A DNA stretch of 64,000 nt, from contig SVFD01000001.1 of assembly GCA_015057025.1 (NCBI GenBank), positions 558,001 to 622,000 of the forward strand. The letters are read 5' to 3'. The position numbers were made by a program, and so were the translations under genes. Shown here one piece after another: positions 1 to 8,913 of this stretch; the stretch's first letter is position 1; the number at the start of each line of letters is the position of its first letter. The notes under the pieces are model-generated. The model ran no database searches. It saw only the letters and a list, made by a program, of their open reading frames with translations, and was not told where the DNA came from. Source of the stretch: Lachnospiraceae bacterium. Its GTDB lineage: Bacteria > Bacillota > Clostridia > Lachnospirales > Lachnospiraceae.

Positions 1-1
1 T

Positions 2-478
2 ATTTCTGAGGGAATGGTACATACATTTGATATGGAAGGCGAGAAAATATATGCATGGGAGCCGTGGGAATGTTACGGACAAAAAAGCACATATCTTGAA
101 TTTTATGATAACGGAATTATTGATGACGGAATCGGACATTATCGTCAATATAATTCTAAGGGAGAAATCAAGACGGTGCTGACAGATATTCGGGATTGTA
201 GAAAAGTAACGGACGGAGAACAAGAGTGGACATATGTACTTACAGTATATAAGAATGGAGAGTTAGATATACAACTGGAATACGGGGAGTATGAATATGC
301 ATTAACAGATGTTATAGAAATAACACCCGAAGCACAAGAAATAAAGGAACAGTATGAGGCAATTCTAACTGAATTTAAGGATGCTAATGGAGCTGGAAAG
401 CGGATAATTAACATTTTTTTGTTAGAAGATGAGGATGTTTCATATGAGTATATTACCTATGAAGAGTTGTGTGGGTAG
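2..478 (+). CDS. Hypothetical protein, 5' end outside window
   Basis: The reading frame is open to the left edge of the window, so the ATG at 14 may be internal and the true start may lie upstream. The visible part (about 154 residues from that ATG) is acidic, rich in Tyr and Glu, and has no membrane segment or recognisable motif. It precedes a lipoprotein gene and the T7SS genes in the same orientation. A gene in this place could be a substrate, partner or immunity protein of the T7SS locus, but nothing in the sequence proves that. I do not recognise the family. Confidence 0.6.
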   Translation: MSEGMVHTFDMEGEKIYAWEPWECYGQKSTYLEFYDNGIIDDGIGHYRQYNSKGEIKTVLTDIRDCRKVTDGEQEWTYVLTVYKNGELDIQLEYGEYEYALTDVIEITPEAQEIKEQYEAILTEFKDANGAGKRIINIFLLEDEDVSYEYITYEELCG

Positions 479-528
479 ACATATAAGTTGCTAATTGAAG
501 CATTTTTAGAAGTCAGGAGAGTTAATTT

Positions 529-1587
529 ATGAGGAAGCATATAAGTACATCATTATTAGTAATATTAGTTTTATTAACAAGCATAGCCTGCAATGATTAT
601 CAGAGTTTGGAAGATTCAATGATTGACAGCAATAGTGAAAATGAGATAAGCGAAGAAAGCATAGAAAATGAAGTAAGCGAAGAATACGTAGAAAATGATA
701 GTGAGCAGAACTGCGTACAAGAAAGCGAAACGGTTTTTATCTTTGATGAGAATAACATAAGTAATTTGCAGGAAATAGTAGAAGAATTTCCATGGAAAGA
801 GGTTAGTGCATTATCTCACGAATGTGAGGTGGGAAACAGCATGTCCGAGACCACAGTGCCCCAAGAAATCATTGATGTTTTAATATCCGTCAATGATGAA
901 AATGCAGATGATAATTTAATTGTTGATTATGCTGCTGAAAATTATACGCTTATTGAACCGGAAGATGTTGAGGAGATTAGAAATTTTTTTGGAGACGTCC
1001 CAATTCTATATATTAGAGAGCTGGATATTGATTATGATAATGAAAAAGAGTATTTAGTGCTACATTCGGAGGGCAATAAGTATAGAGCTATGACGCTTTT
1101 TGAATATGTGGATGGAGAACTTAAAGAGTCCGTTCGTTTTTTTGATCACGAAGCATATTATGAATTGTTGGAGGTAAATGGTAAGTATTATATTCTTCTT
1201 GATACAACGATTGAGTATTATGATGAGATGACAGGGGAATGGGACAGTATCTCAATTAAGAGAAAAACCATAGAGTATAACGTGTATGAATATTATGGGA
1301 TGGATGAGTTGTCAGAAGATATATTCTTACAGGATGTGGACTTGCTTAATAGGAGAGATTGGAGGCAGGAGGATACGTATGAGTATGAGCTTATTTGCGG
1401 GAAACCTCAAATTTTAGAAAAAGAAATCGATAATGAAACGTATTATTATGTTGTAACTGATTTCAGACCTCATATTCGGGATGATAGAAAGGATGAATTG
1501 TTATTTGTTGTAAAGCGCGAAGATGAAAGTTACGAAATAGTAAAGGCATATTATCTTGCTGCAGATTTAGAGCTTAGTGTTGAATAA
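529..1587 (+). CDS. Putative lipoprotein of unknown function
   Basis: The N-terminus is a lipoprotein signal peptide: positive residues, a Leu/Val-rich core and a lipobox SIAC with Cys21. A low-complexity acidic linker with repeated SEE/NE units follows (about residues 30-75). The remaining 270 residues are acidic and Tyr-rich. A CAGGAGAG ribosome binding site supports the start. The predicted location is the outer face of the membrane. It lies 82 bp before the FHA/pseudoprotease gene of the T7SS locus. A surface immunity or accessory role is possible but only inferred from position. Confidence 0.75.
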   Translation: MRKHISTSLLVILVLLTSIACNDYQSLEDSMIDSNSENEISEESIENEVSEEYVENDSEQNCVQESETVFIFDENNISNLQEIVEEFPWKEVSALSHECEVGNSMSETTVPQEIIDVLISVNDENADDNLIVDYAAENYTLIEPEDVEEIRNFFGDVPILYIRELDIDYDNEKEYLVLHSEGNKYRAMTLFEYVDGELKESVRFFDHEAYYELLEVNGKYYILLDTTIEYYDEMTGEWDSISIKRKTIEYNVYEYYGMDELSEDIFLQDVDLLNRRDWRQEDTYEYELICGKPQILEKEIDNETYYYVVTDFRPHIRDDRKDELLFVVKREDESYEIVKAYYLAADLELSVE

Positions 1588-1669
1588 ATATAAATGTGTA
1601 CGTAAAGTGGGTATGTGTATGGAGAGATGGTGATTTAATCAATGTCTTTACCAGAAGGAGGAACAAAAA

Positions 1670-3316
1670 GTGAGAAAGAAATGGTCCATATTGTGGATAA
1701 TACCTGCACTATTTTTACATTTGTGCATTATTGTACATGCTACAGAGACTGATGCAGGAAATGAGAATAAATCAAGTGTTTTACAATTAGTCGTAATGTA
1801 CACGGATGAAGACGGCATAGAGCATCCGGTACAGGGAGGAAGCGGTTTTTTAATTGGCGATGAAGAATCCGGAGCCGGTTATGTAATTACGGCAAAAGAA
1901 GTTACCACTGTTTCTGAGGCGATTGCAGAGCAGGTGGTAGAACTATATACAGAAGATAAAGAAGTTGCAGAACTTGATTATACGATTAAGGCAGTAATCA
2001 GGCGAGATGTAATGATTGATGCGCAGATAGTGGTTGAAAGTGATGAGATGGGTGTTTCGATTTGGAAACTGTCACAACCATTGTATGATAGAAAGCCTCT
2101 CGTGCTTTGTGATGATGATTTGACAGATATTATGGGACAAGATGTATCTGTATTTGGATTCCCAACAGCACCTTCGCTTGAGACTGAGCCGGTTTATTAC
2201 ACCATGGATGATGTGATTTCACAGAATGGTGCATTTATTGGAGATGGTATTGAGAATAATGTGAAATATTTATATCACAATATTGTTCCGTCACAAGGAT
2301 TTATAGGTGGTCCTATTCTGAATTCAGATGGAAATGTAGTCGCTGTTTTCCAGTCAAAGCAGGCACAGAACGGATATTATTCATTGGAAGTATCGGAAAT
2401 CATTCCGGTGCTTGAAGCTTTAGGCATTCCGTATAACACGACGGGAAAAATTGCCGCAGAGTTACAGGCGGAACTGGATGCTATGGTACATAAAGAAGAA
2501 TTGCAGGAATTGATTAATGAAGCAGAAATGCTGGACGGCAAGTTATATACTGTAAATTCTTATAACGCATTGACGGAAACATTAACAGTGGCACAGGAAA
2601 TAAACAATAATTCTGATGCCACGCAGGAAGAGGTAGATACTGCAGTTGAGAATCTTAAGCTTTCTATAGAAGGTTTAGAGGAGAAAATACCGATTTGGAT
2701 TATTGTTGTTGTCGTGGCATTAATCATATTGGTAGTTTCATTAATTGTTGTGATTGTTTTAATGAAGACAAAGCCTAAGAGAGATGAGAAGAAGCTAAAG
2801 AAATTAGAGGAGATAACGGTGACGGAAGCTGCTCCGGTTTTTGATGAACAAAAAGTGCAGAAAGAGGACTATAAAAAGCTTGTAACTCAGAATATACAAT
2901 GTTTTGAAGAAAGTAAAGAAAACAATACGATTAATCAGTATGAAGGTTTTGGTGAAACTACTGTTTTTCAGCAGGACGACGCGGATAGTATGGAATTATA
3001 CTCCGGAAATACCGGAAAGCATGCCTACCTTATAAGAAAGCGTACTTGTGAAAAAATAATAATTTCTGAAGATGAATTTGTTCTGGGTAAAGATGCAAGT
3101 CAAACAGATTACTGTATTAACGGTAACTCTGCAATCAGCCGGGCACATGCTGTTATTATTTATAAAAATTCTCAGTATGACGTATCAGATAAAAATGCAA
3201 CGAACGGAACTTTTGTAAATGATGTTAAAGTTGCGCCTTTTCAAAAAGCATCGTTGAAAGACGGAGATATTTTAAGATTGGCTGATGAAAACTTTGAATT
3301 TAGAATTGGTGAGTAG
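1670..3316 (+). CDS. Membrane protein: trypsin-like pseudoprotease, FIVAR, TM, FHA
   Basis: Start is GTG behind a clear AGAAGGAGG. Order of parts: signal peptide (about 1-25), a trypsin-fold serine protease-like domain (about 35-255), a FIVAR-like three-helix segment (about 277-336), one transmembrane helix (about 342-365), and a C-terminal cytoplasmic FHA domain (about 450-546, with SRAHA and NGTFVN motifs). The protease fold is recognisable from GSGFLI, VFGFP and GGPI blocks, but the usual catalytic His is Lys76 (TAKEV) and the usual Ser is Ile212 (GFIGGP), so it should be inactive. It likely acts as an extracytoplasmic binding module linked to a phospho-dependent docking domain near EssC, which also begins with FHA-like folds. 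The role is inferred; the domains are seen. Confidence 0.85.
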   Translation: MRKKWSILWIIPALFLHLCIIVHATETDAGNENKSSVLQLVVMYTDEDGIEHPVQGGSGFLIGDEESGAGYVITAKEVTTVSEAIAEQVVELYTEDKEVAELDYTIKAVIRRDVMIDAQIVVESDEMGVSIWKLSQPLYDRKPLVLCDDDLTDIMGQDVSVFGFPTAPSLETEPVYYTMDDVISQNGAFIGDGIENNVKYLYHNIVPSQGFIGGPILNSDGNVVAVFQSKQAQNGYYSLEVSEIIPVLEALGIPYNTTGKIAAELQAELDAMVHKEELQELINEAEMLDGKLYTVNSYNALTETLTVAQEINNNSDATQEEVDTAVENLKLSIEGLEEKIPIWIIVVVVALIILVVSLIVVIVLMKTKPKRDEKKLKKLEEITVTEAAPVFDEQKVQKEDYKKLVTQNIQCFEESKENNTINQYEGFGETTVFQQDDADSMELYSGNTGKHAYLIRKRTCEKIIISEDEFVLGKDASQTDYCINGNSAISRAHAVIIYKNSQYDVSDKNATNGTFVNDVKVAPFQKASLKDGDILRLADENFEFRIGE

Positions 3317-3332
3317 TATAAAGGGATAGGTC

Positions 3333-3584
3333 ATGAAAGATAAAGTGATATTACAATTTGAGAGAGAAAAAACTAAAGAAAAGATGGATATAGAGGTTCC
3401 TTTACAAATTACAGTAAATGAATTATTACATGCTCTTAATCAGGGACTAAATTTGGGCATTGATTTAACAGATATGTCGCAGTGCTATCTGGTTTCCGAG
3501 AATCCGATCGCGTTATTAAAGGGTGATACTTTGTTGGAAGAGTACGGAATTCACGATGGTACAAAGATTTGTTTTAACAGGTAG
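3333..3584 (+). CDS. esaB: YukD/EsaB-like ubiquitin-fold T7SS protein
   Basis: An 83-residue protein with the beta-grasp pattern of the YukD/EsaB family: two N-terminal strands, a helix around VNELLHALNQGLNL, and a C-terminal LLEEYGIHDGTKICF segment typical of ubiquitin-like proteins. EsaB/YukD is a cytosolic component or regulator of T7SSb systems. It sits between the FHA protein and essC with short gaps, so the three are probably co-transcribed. Family assignment is by pattern; it is firm mainly because of the adjacent essC. Confidence 0.82.
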   Translation: MKDKVILQFEREKTKEKMDIEVPLQITVNELLHALNQGLNLGIDLTDMSQCYLVSENPIALLKGDTLLEEYGIHDGTKICFNR

Positions 3585-3592
3585 GATAAAAG

Positions 3593-6500
3593 ATGGATTA
3601 TAAATTAGCGATACACGGAACGAATTTTTACAAGGAAATTAAGCTTACAAAAGATTGGGCGAACGGACTCAGCATCGGAACCACAAAAGAATGCCAAATG
3701 CGTTTTTCGAAAGAAAGTTTTACAACAGATTTTGTGATTCAAATATTATCGAAAAACGGACAATGGATTGCAAAGTGCGATGATGCGGTATGTTTCAAAA
3801 AGGCCGGTGAGTTATATTCGCAAAATGAGCATTTAATGCTCTTAGAAAATATTTTTGTATGCGAAAATGTAACGAAAGAGGAATTTTTTTCATTAGAATT
3901 TTTAAGAGACTTTATTAATAAGACGCCGGATTATAACAGAATCATTTCCTGTCAAGATTGTAGGGAACTTACAGTAGGTGGAACAGAAGGTTGTACTGTT
4001 AGAATAAATGATCCGGTGGTAGCCGGAGATTATATTAAAATCATACGAGATGCAGGAACATGGTGTATTGACATACAGAATGCGAGATACGGCATCCTTT
4101 TGAATGGATTCCCGGTGAAGGAAAAACAAATTGAGTTACGAAACAGAGATATGATAACACTTAATGGTTTTTCATTCTTTTGGAAAGATATGAAATTATT
4201 TACTTCAGCAGAAGCTGATGTGGTAACACAGTTACCTATATCAGAGAAGTTATGGCAAAAGAACCATTTACAGTATCCGAAATTTGTTCGAAGCGCAAGA
4301 CAACAATTTGTGATTCCAAAGGAAAAAATAGATATATTATCACCTAAGGCAAAACAAGAGGAACCTAAAAAAAATCTTATTATGTCCTTACTGCCTATGA
4401 TGATTTCTATGGGCATGATGGCTATGATGCGTATGACAATGGGCGGTAATGTCATGTTTGTTGTTATGAGCATCGGAATGTGTTCAGTCAGTGCAGTAAT
4501 AGGTATTATCAATTATAAGAATGAGGGAAAGCAGTATAAGAAGAATATTGTAAAAAGAGAAAATGATTATAATCGATATATTGCAGAACAGGAAGAGAAT
4601 ATAAGACAGTTACAGGAAAAAGAGAGCATTATATCCGCACAGAAATATCCTTCTATTGAGGAAGAATTGAGATTTGTTGAAGATTTTGATGCACGTTTAT
4701 TTGAAAAGCAAAGGGAACATGAAGATTATTTATCCATAAGATTGGGTGAAGGTACGGTTGAATCACAGTGTGAAGTTGGGTATAGAAAGCAGGAATATCG
4801 TGAGATAGATGACCCGTTAATGGATTATCCTGAGCGTTTACATGGTAAATATAATTATATTGAGAATATGCCTGTTGTATTGGATTTAAGTAATATAAAT
4901 GCAGTTGGTTTTCTAGGCGATAGAACGCATTTATATCAAATGACAAAAAATTTGATACTGCAATTCTGTATTGAACATTATTATCAGGATGTAAGATTAT
5001 ATCTTCTTATGGGAAAAGATGACCGGCGCTATTTTGAATGGGCAAGATGGTTCCGAAATTTCAAGGAAGATAACGGTATGCAAAATTTTGGCTACGATGA
5101 AAATAGTAGTAAAGCGGTATTGGAATATTTGTATTCGCAGTTATCCGAACGCGAGAAGTTAAAAGAAAGCGATATAAAAAAGCTTACCACCAATATTGTT
5201 TTTATATATCGTTCGGATTTGTTGGGTGAGCATCCTGTAAGTAATTATTTAGAGCGAGCACGCCAATTAGGTTTCATATTCCTGTTTTTCGAGGAGTATG
5301 TAGAGAAGTTAAATCCTTATTGCAGTAAGAGAATTTTCTTGAGTAAGGATTCGTATGCCGGATATATACAGGATATTATGGATGGCGAACAGATACAACA
5401 CTTCAGATATTCCAGAGTACCAGCGGAAAAAGCGTTGGAAGTTGCAGAAAAAATGGCATGTGTATATGTTGATGAGGTGAGTTTGGAAGCCAGTCTGACT
5501 AAGAATATTACATTGTACGAGTTATTAGGCATCCGCAATGTGTATGACTTAAACCTTAAACAACGATGGAACAATTCCAAAATATATGAGTCAATGGCTG
5601 CTCCGCTTGGTGTTAAAAGTGGTGATGAAATCGTTAGTCTTGATTTACATGAGAAATTCCACGGACCGCATGGTCTTGTGGCAGGAACTACAGGTTCCGG
5701 AAAGAGTGAAATTTTACAGTCGTATATCTTATCAATGGCTACACTATTCCATCCCTATGAAGTCGGATTTATCATTATAGACTTTAAGGGCGGTGGAATG
5801 GTAAATCAGTTTAGGAAGTTGCCACACTTAAACGGAGCTATTACCAATATTGATGGTAAAGAAATTGACCGTTCATTATCCTCTATTAAAGCAGAATTAA
5901 GAAAACGTCAGAAGCTTTTTGCCGAGTATGAGGTAAATCATGTAAATGACTATATCAGACTTTACAAGCAGGGAAAAGCAAAGCAACCCTTGCCTCATTT
6001 GATTTTGATTGTAGATGAATTCGCAGAACTTAAGAGTGAACAACCGGAATTTATGAAAGAACTGATAAGTGCTGCCAGAATTGGGCGAAGCTTAGGTGTA
6101 CATCTAATACTTGCAACGCAGAAGCCTTCGGGCGTGGTAAATGAACAAATTTGGAGTAATTCCAAGTTCAAATTGTGTTTAAAAGTACAGAACCAAAGTG
6201 ATAGTAATGAGGTATTGAAATCTCCTCTTGCGGCAGAAATTAGAGAACCGGGGCGAGCTTATTTGCAAGTTGGTAATAACGAAATTTTCCAGTTGTTTCA
6301 ATCTGCTTACAGTGGGGCCCCTGTACCGAATGGTTCTATGGGTGAAGTGAAAAAATTTAAGATTGCTAAGGTGGACCTTAGTGGCCGTCGCGAGGTGTTA
6401 TACGAGCAGAAACCAAAGGAAGAGAAGGGAGGAGATACTCAGTTAGATGCGATAGTAGATTACGTAGAAGAGTATTGTAAACAAAATAAAATCCGGCGTT

Positions 6501-8101
6501 TACCGGATATCTGTTTGCCGCCACTTGCTGAGACAATACCCTATACCCTTGATAATTATAGTTATACAGGCTCAGACGTATGTGTTCCTATAGGTATGTA
6601 TGACGATCCAAGTAATCAATATCAAGGAATCATGGATATAAATTTCTCACAAGGACATACCTTTATTGTCGGTTCTTCTCAAATGGGTAAGACAAATTTG
6701 TTGCAAACTATGATAAGAGGGATTGCGTCGAGATATTCATCGAATGATGTACAGATGTATTTATTGGACTGTGCATCGCTGGTTCTTAAGAATTTTGAAG
6801 GATTAAAACATATAGGAGATGTTATTACTTACACGGAAGAAGACAAGTTTAAAAAATTTTTCAAAATGATGGAAGATGAACTGGCAAAGCGTAAAGATAT
6901 ACTTTCCAAAATGGGGCTGAGTTCTTATTCTGCATATTGTGAGGCCGGTGAGCATGAAATTCCGCAAATTATTATCATGCTTGATAATATTGGAATTTTT
7001 AGAGAAATGTTCAATTCATTAGAAAGCAAGTTTATTAAACTCATAAGAGAAGGAAGCTCCGTAGGAATCAGCCTTGTGGTAACCGGGCAACAATCTTCCG
7101 GGCTGTCATATCGTTACTTGTCAAATTTTTCAAAGCGCTTTGTTTTGTATTGTAATGATTCAAGTGAATATACAGCTATGCTTGAAAGATGTAGGACAGG
7201 ATTAAATGAAATTACCGGAAGGTGTTTATTTAGTATGAATAAAAGCATTTATGAAGGACAAGTATACTTGGCTTTCCCGGCAGAGAAGGAAATTGAACGA
7301 GTTAAGGAAATTAAAGCTTTTATAGAAGAAGTCAATCAAAAGGACGTGGGGAAAGGAGCTGTTAAGACACCATCAGTTCCGGCTGTATTAACAAAATCTA
7401 TGGTTCGTCAATTAATCGCAGATGATGATAAGCCTTATGTATTACCGCTTGGAATGAACTATGAAAATATGGAAGTTGATACAATTAATATGCAAAAATT
7501 CCAAATTTTTGGGGTATGCGGACAGGATGAATTAGGGCGACATGATTTTATCATGTATACCATAGAAGAATTACTGGCAAATAGTCAAAAGGCACCGGTA
7601 AATATATATATTTTTGATGATGAAGAGCAGGAACTAAAAGGATTAGAGGAAAAGGTTCAATATTATACTACCGGAACTAAAGAAATAAAAGAACGTCTGG
7701 AACTGCTTTATAAGAAGCTTCAAAAGAGTGAAGAAGCGGAGTTTACAAAGGAGAGCTTGGAATACATTGTGATAAACAATGATGCAGTATATGAGTTTAT
7801 TGGAAAGGAGGAGGGGTTATTGGAACTTTGTAGAAAGTGTCTGATTGAATATCCGGACGGTAAATTCACATTAGCACTTACTAAAGTTAGAAATGAAAGC
7901 TTATATAGTAAAGCAACACCGTTTGTTAAAATTTTAAAAGATGCATGCAATTTGTTTGTATTTGAGCAAATCGCTGATATTAAAATTTTTATGCCGGATA
8001 ATAAGATAAAAAAGAAATATACTCAAGCATTATCAAATCATGAAATGTATTTCAAGAGCGGCAACTATTTCGGTAAATATAAAATACCGAGTGGTGAGTA
8101 A
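3593..8101 (+). CDS. essC: EssC-type FtsK/SpoIIIE ATPase of type VII secretion
   Basis: At 1502 residues this has the usual EssC length and order. Two N-terminal FHA-like domains (about 1-100 and 110-205) are followed by a pair of Met-rich transmembrane helices (about 262-305). The linker precedes three FtsK/SpoIIIE domains. D1 has a full Walker A (GTTGSGKS, about 697) and Walker B (LILIVDEFAEL, about 803). D2 has a variant Walker A (GSSQMGKT, about 1026) and IIIMLDN. D3 is degenerate (GVCGQDELGRHD). EssC is the membrane motor that recruits and exports WXG100 and LXG substrates. Its gene directly precedes the two small Esx-type genes. No essA, essB or esaA homologue is seen in this window. 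Confidence 0.95.
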   Translation: MDYKLAIHGTNFYKEIKLTKDWANGLSIGTTKECQMRFSKESFTTDFVIQILSKNGQWIAKCDDAVCFKKAGELYSQNEHLMLLENIFVCENVTKEEFFSLEFLRDFINKTPDYNRIISCQDCRELTVGGTEGCTVRINDPVVAGDYIKIIRDAGTWCIDIQNARYGILLNGFPVKEKQIELRNRDMITLNGFSFFWKDMKLFTSAEADVVTQLPISEKLWQKNHLQYPKFVRSARQQFVIPKEKIDILSPKAKQEEPKKNLIMSLLPMMISMGMMAMMRMTMGGNVMFVVMSIGMCSVSAVIGIINYKNEGKQYKKNIVKRENDYNRYIAEQEENIRQLQEKESIISAQKYPSIEEELRFVEDFDARLFEKQREHEDYLSIRLGEGTVESQCEVGYRKQEYREIDDPLMDYPERLHGKYNYIENMPVVLDLSNINAVGFLGDRTHLYQMTKNLILQFCIEHYYQDVRLYLLMGKDDRRYFEWARWFRNFKEDNGMQNFGYDENSSKAVLEYLYSQLSEREKLKESDIKKLTTNIVFIYRSDLLGEHPVSNYLERARQLGFIFLFFEEYVEKLNPYCSKRIFLSKDSYAGYIQDIMDGEQIQHFRYSRVPAEKALEVAEKMACVYVDEVSLEASLTKNITLYELLGIRNVYDLNLKQRWNNSKIYESMAAPLGVKSGDEIVSLDLHEKFHGPHGLVAGTTGSGKSEILQSYILSMATLFHPYEVGFIIIDFKGGGMVNQFRKLPHLNGAITNIDGKEIDRSLSSIKAELRKRQKLFAEYEVNHVNDYIRLYKQGKAKQPLPHLILIVDEFAELKSEQPEFMKELISAARIGRSLGVHLILATQKPSGVVNEQIWSNSKFKLCLKVQNQSDSNEVLKSPLAAEIREPGRAYLQVGNNEIFQLFQSAYSGAPVPNGSMGEVKKFKIAKVDLSGRREVLYEQKPKEEKGGDTQLDAIVDYVEEYCKQNKIRRLPDICLPPLAETIPYTLDNYSYTGSDVCVPIGMYDDPSNQYQGIMDINFSQGHTFIVGSSQMGKTNLLQTMIRGIASRYSSNDVQMYLLDCASLVLKNFEGLKHIGDVITYTEEDKFKKFFKMMEDELAKRKDILSKMGLSSYSAYCEAGEHEIPQIIIMLDNIGIFREMFNSLESKFIKLIREGSSVGISLVVTGQQSSGLSYRYLSNFSKRFVLYCNDSSEYTAMLERCRTGLNEITGRCLFSMNKSIYEGQVYLAFPAEKEIERVKEIKAFIEEVNQKDVGKGAVKTPSVPAVLTKSMVRQLIADDDKPYVLPLGMNYENMEVDTINMQKFQIFGVCGQDELGRHDFIMYTIEELLANSQKAPVNIYIFDDEEQELKGLEEKVQYYTTGTKEIKERLELLYKKLQKSEEAEFTKESLEYIVINNDAVYEFIGKEEGLLELCRKCLIEYPDGKFTLALTKVRNESLYSKATPFVKILKDACNLFVFEQIADIKIFMPDNKIKKKYTQALSNHEMYFKSGNYFGKYKIPSGE

Positions 8102-8173
8102 ATATTAAATGAATGTATGGAAAGGGCTTATATGTCATTACCATAAAGGATGTATGTAAAGGAGGAAAAAGAA

Positions 8174-8539
8174 ATGGATACATCATTAGCAATAAACGGA
8201 TTGCCCGAGTTAACATTAACAGGTACGGCAACAACCGGAACTGTAGGAGGAAATGCAACAACAGTAAGTGCTGCATGTGAAAATCTGGATACCTATGCAA
8301 CTAGCATGGATGCCTTTATCGAAGAATTAGAGGCGCAGAAGGATGAGATATTACTGGGATGGGAAGGCGAAGCAGCAGACGCATTACGTGAAAGTTTTCC
8401 CGGTTTAATCGAAGCATTTCGTGAGGTTCCCCCTTCTATTCGTTCCATTTCGAATTGGGCCACAACAACAATGAATGCTTATGTACGAAGAGATCAGAGT
8501 ACTGCTGAGAGTATTAGAGCAATTTTAGGAGGTAAGTAA
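8174..8539 (+). CDS. WXG100-family secreted protein
   Basis: The product of 121 residues carries the WEG signature in the turn between two long helices (LLGWEGEAADAL), as in EsxA/YukE proteins. I place the start at the ATG at 8174 because AAAGGAGG lies 10 bases upstream; an in-frame ATG at 8150 would overlap that ribosome binding site. A Thr/Gly-rich N-terminal stretch precedes the helical hairpin and is longer than in minimal WXG100 proteins. It is presumably exported by the EssC machine, alone or as a dimer with the next gene product. Confidence 0.9.
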   Translation: MDTSLAINGLPELTLTGTATTGTVGGNATTVSAACENLDTYATSMDAFIEELEAQKDEILLGWEGEAADALRESFPGLIEAFREVPPSIRSISNWATTTMNAYVRRDQSTAESIRAILGGK

Positions 8540-8540
8540 A

Positions 8541-8852
8541 ATGTCAGAGATCGGTGGAGCTAGATTAACACAGAATACAGCAAGTCAGGCTGAGAAAGCA
8601 GAAGCTTTAGAAGAGATTGTGGTAAGAGTCGTTAATAAAATCGAAGAGATTGATGAAGAAATTAAGACAATTGTTGCCGGAGGAATTGAAGGTGAAGCAA
8701 TAGAGACTATGGCAACTACATATTTAAGAAACAGAGAAGTAATCAGTGATTATGTTAAGAAATTTGCAGCACTGGCTATTGTTTTGTATGAAGATTCTCA
8801 GAATATGAAAACTGTAGAAAGCAATGCAAATGTTGCAGCCGGTGGAAATTAA
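8541..8852 (+). CDS. WXG100-like small helical protein (no Trp)
   Basis: A 103-residue, two-helix, acidic protein that follows the WXG100 gene after one base, so the two are surely co-translated. The turn reads AGGIEGEA, where the glycine pattern of WXG is kept but the Trp is missing. In Esx pairs one partner often lacks a perfect motif. It is the likely heterodimer partner of the upstream WXG protein, or a second substrate. A strong hairpin follows at 8862. Confidence 0.82.
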   Translation: MSEIGGARLTQNTASQAEKAEALEEIVVRVVNKIEEIDEEIKTIVAGGIEGEAIETMATTYLRNREVISDYVKKFAALAIVLYEDSQNMKTVESNANVAAGGN

Positions 8853-8861
8853 GTGATTTAA

Positions 8862-8888
8862 GGGAAGCCGCTAATAATGCGGCTTCCC
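8862..8888 (+). terminator. Strong hairpin after the WXG pair
   Basis: A perfect 10-bp GC-rich stem (GGGAAGCCGC / GCGGCTTCCC) with a 7-base loop lies 10 bases after the second WXG stop codon. No T-run follows, so full termination is uncertain. It may stabilise the upstream WXG mRNA or partly attenuate expression of the downstream substrate gene. Confidence 0.6.
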
Positions 8889-8913
8889 ACTAAATAATAT
8901 ACAGGGGGATAGT

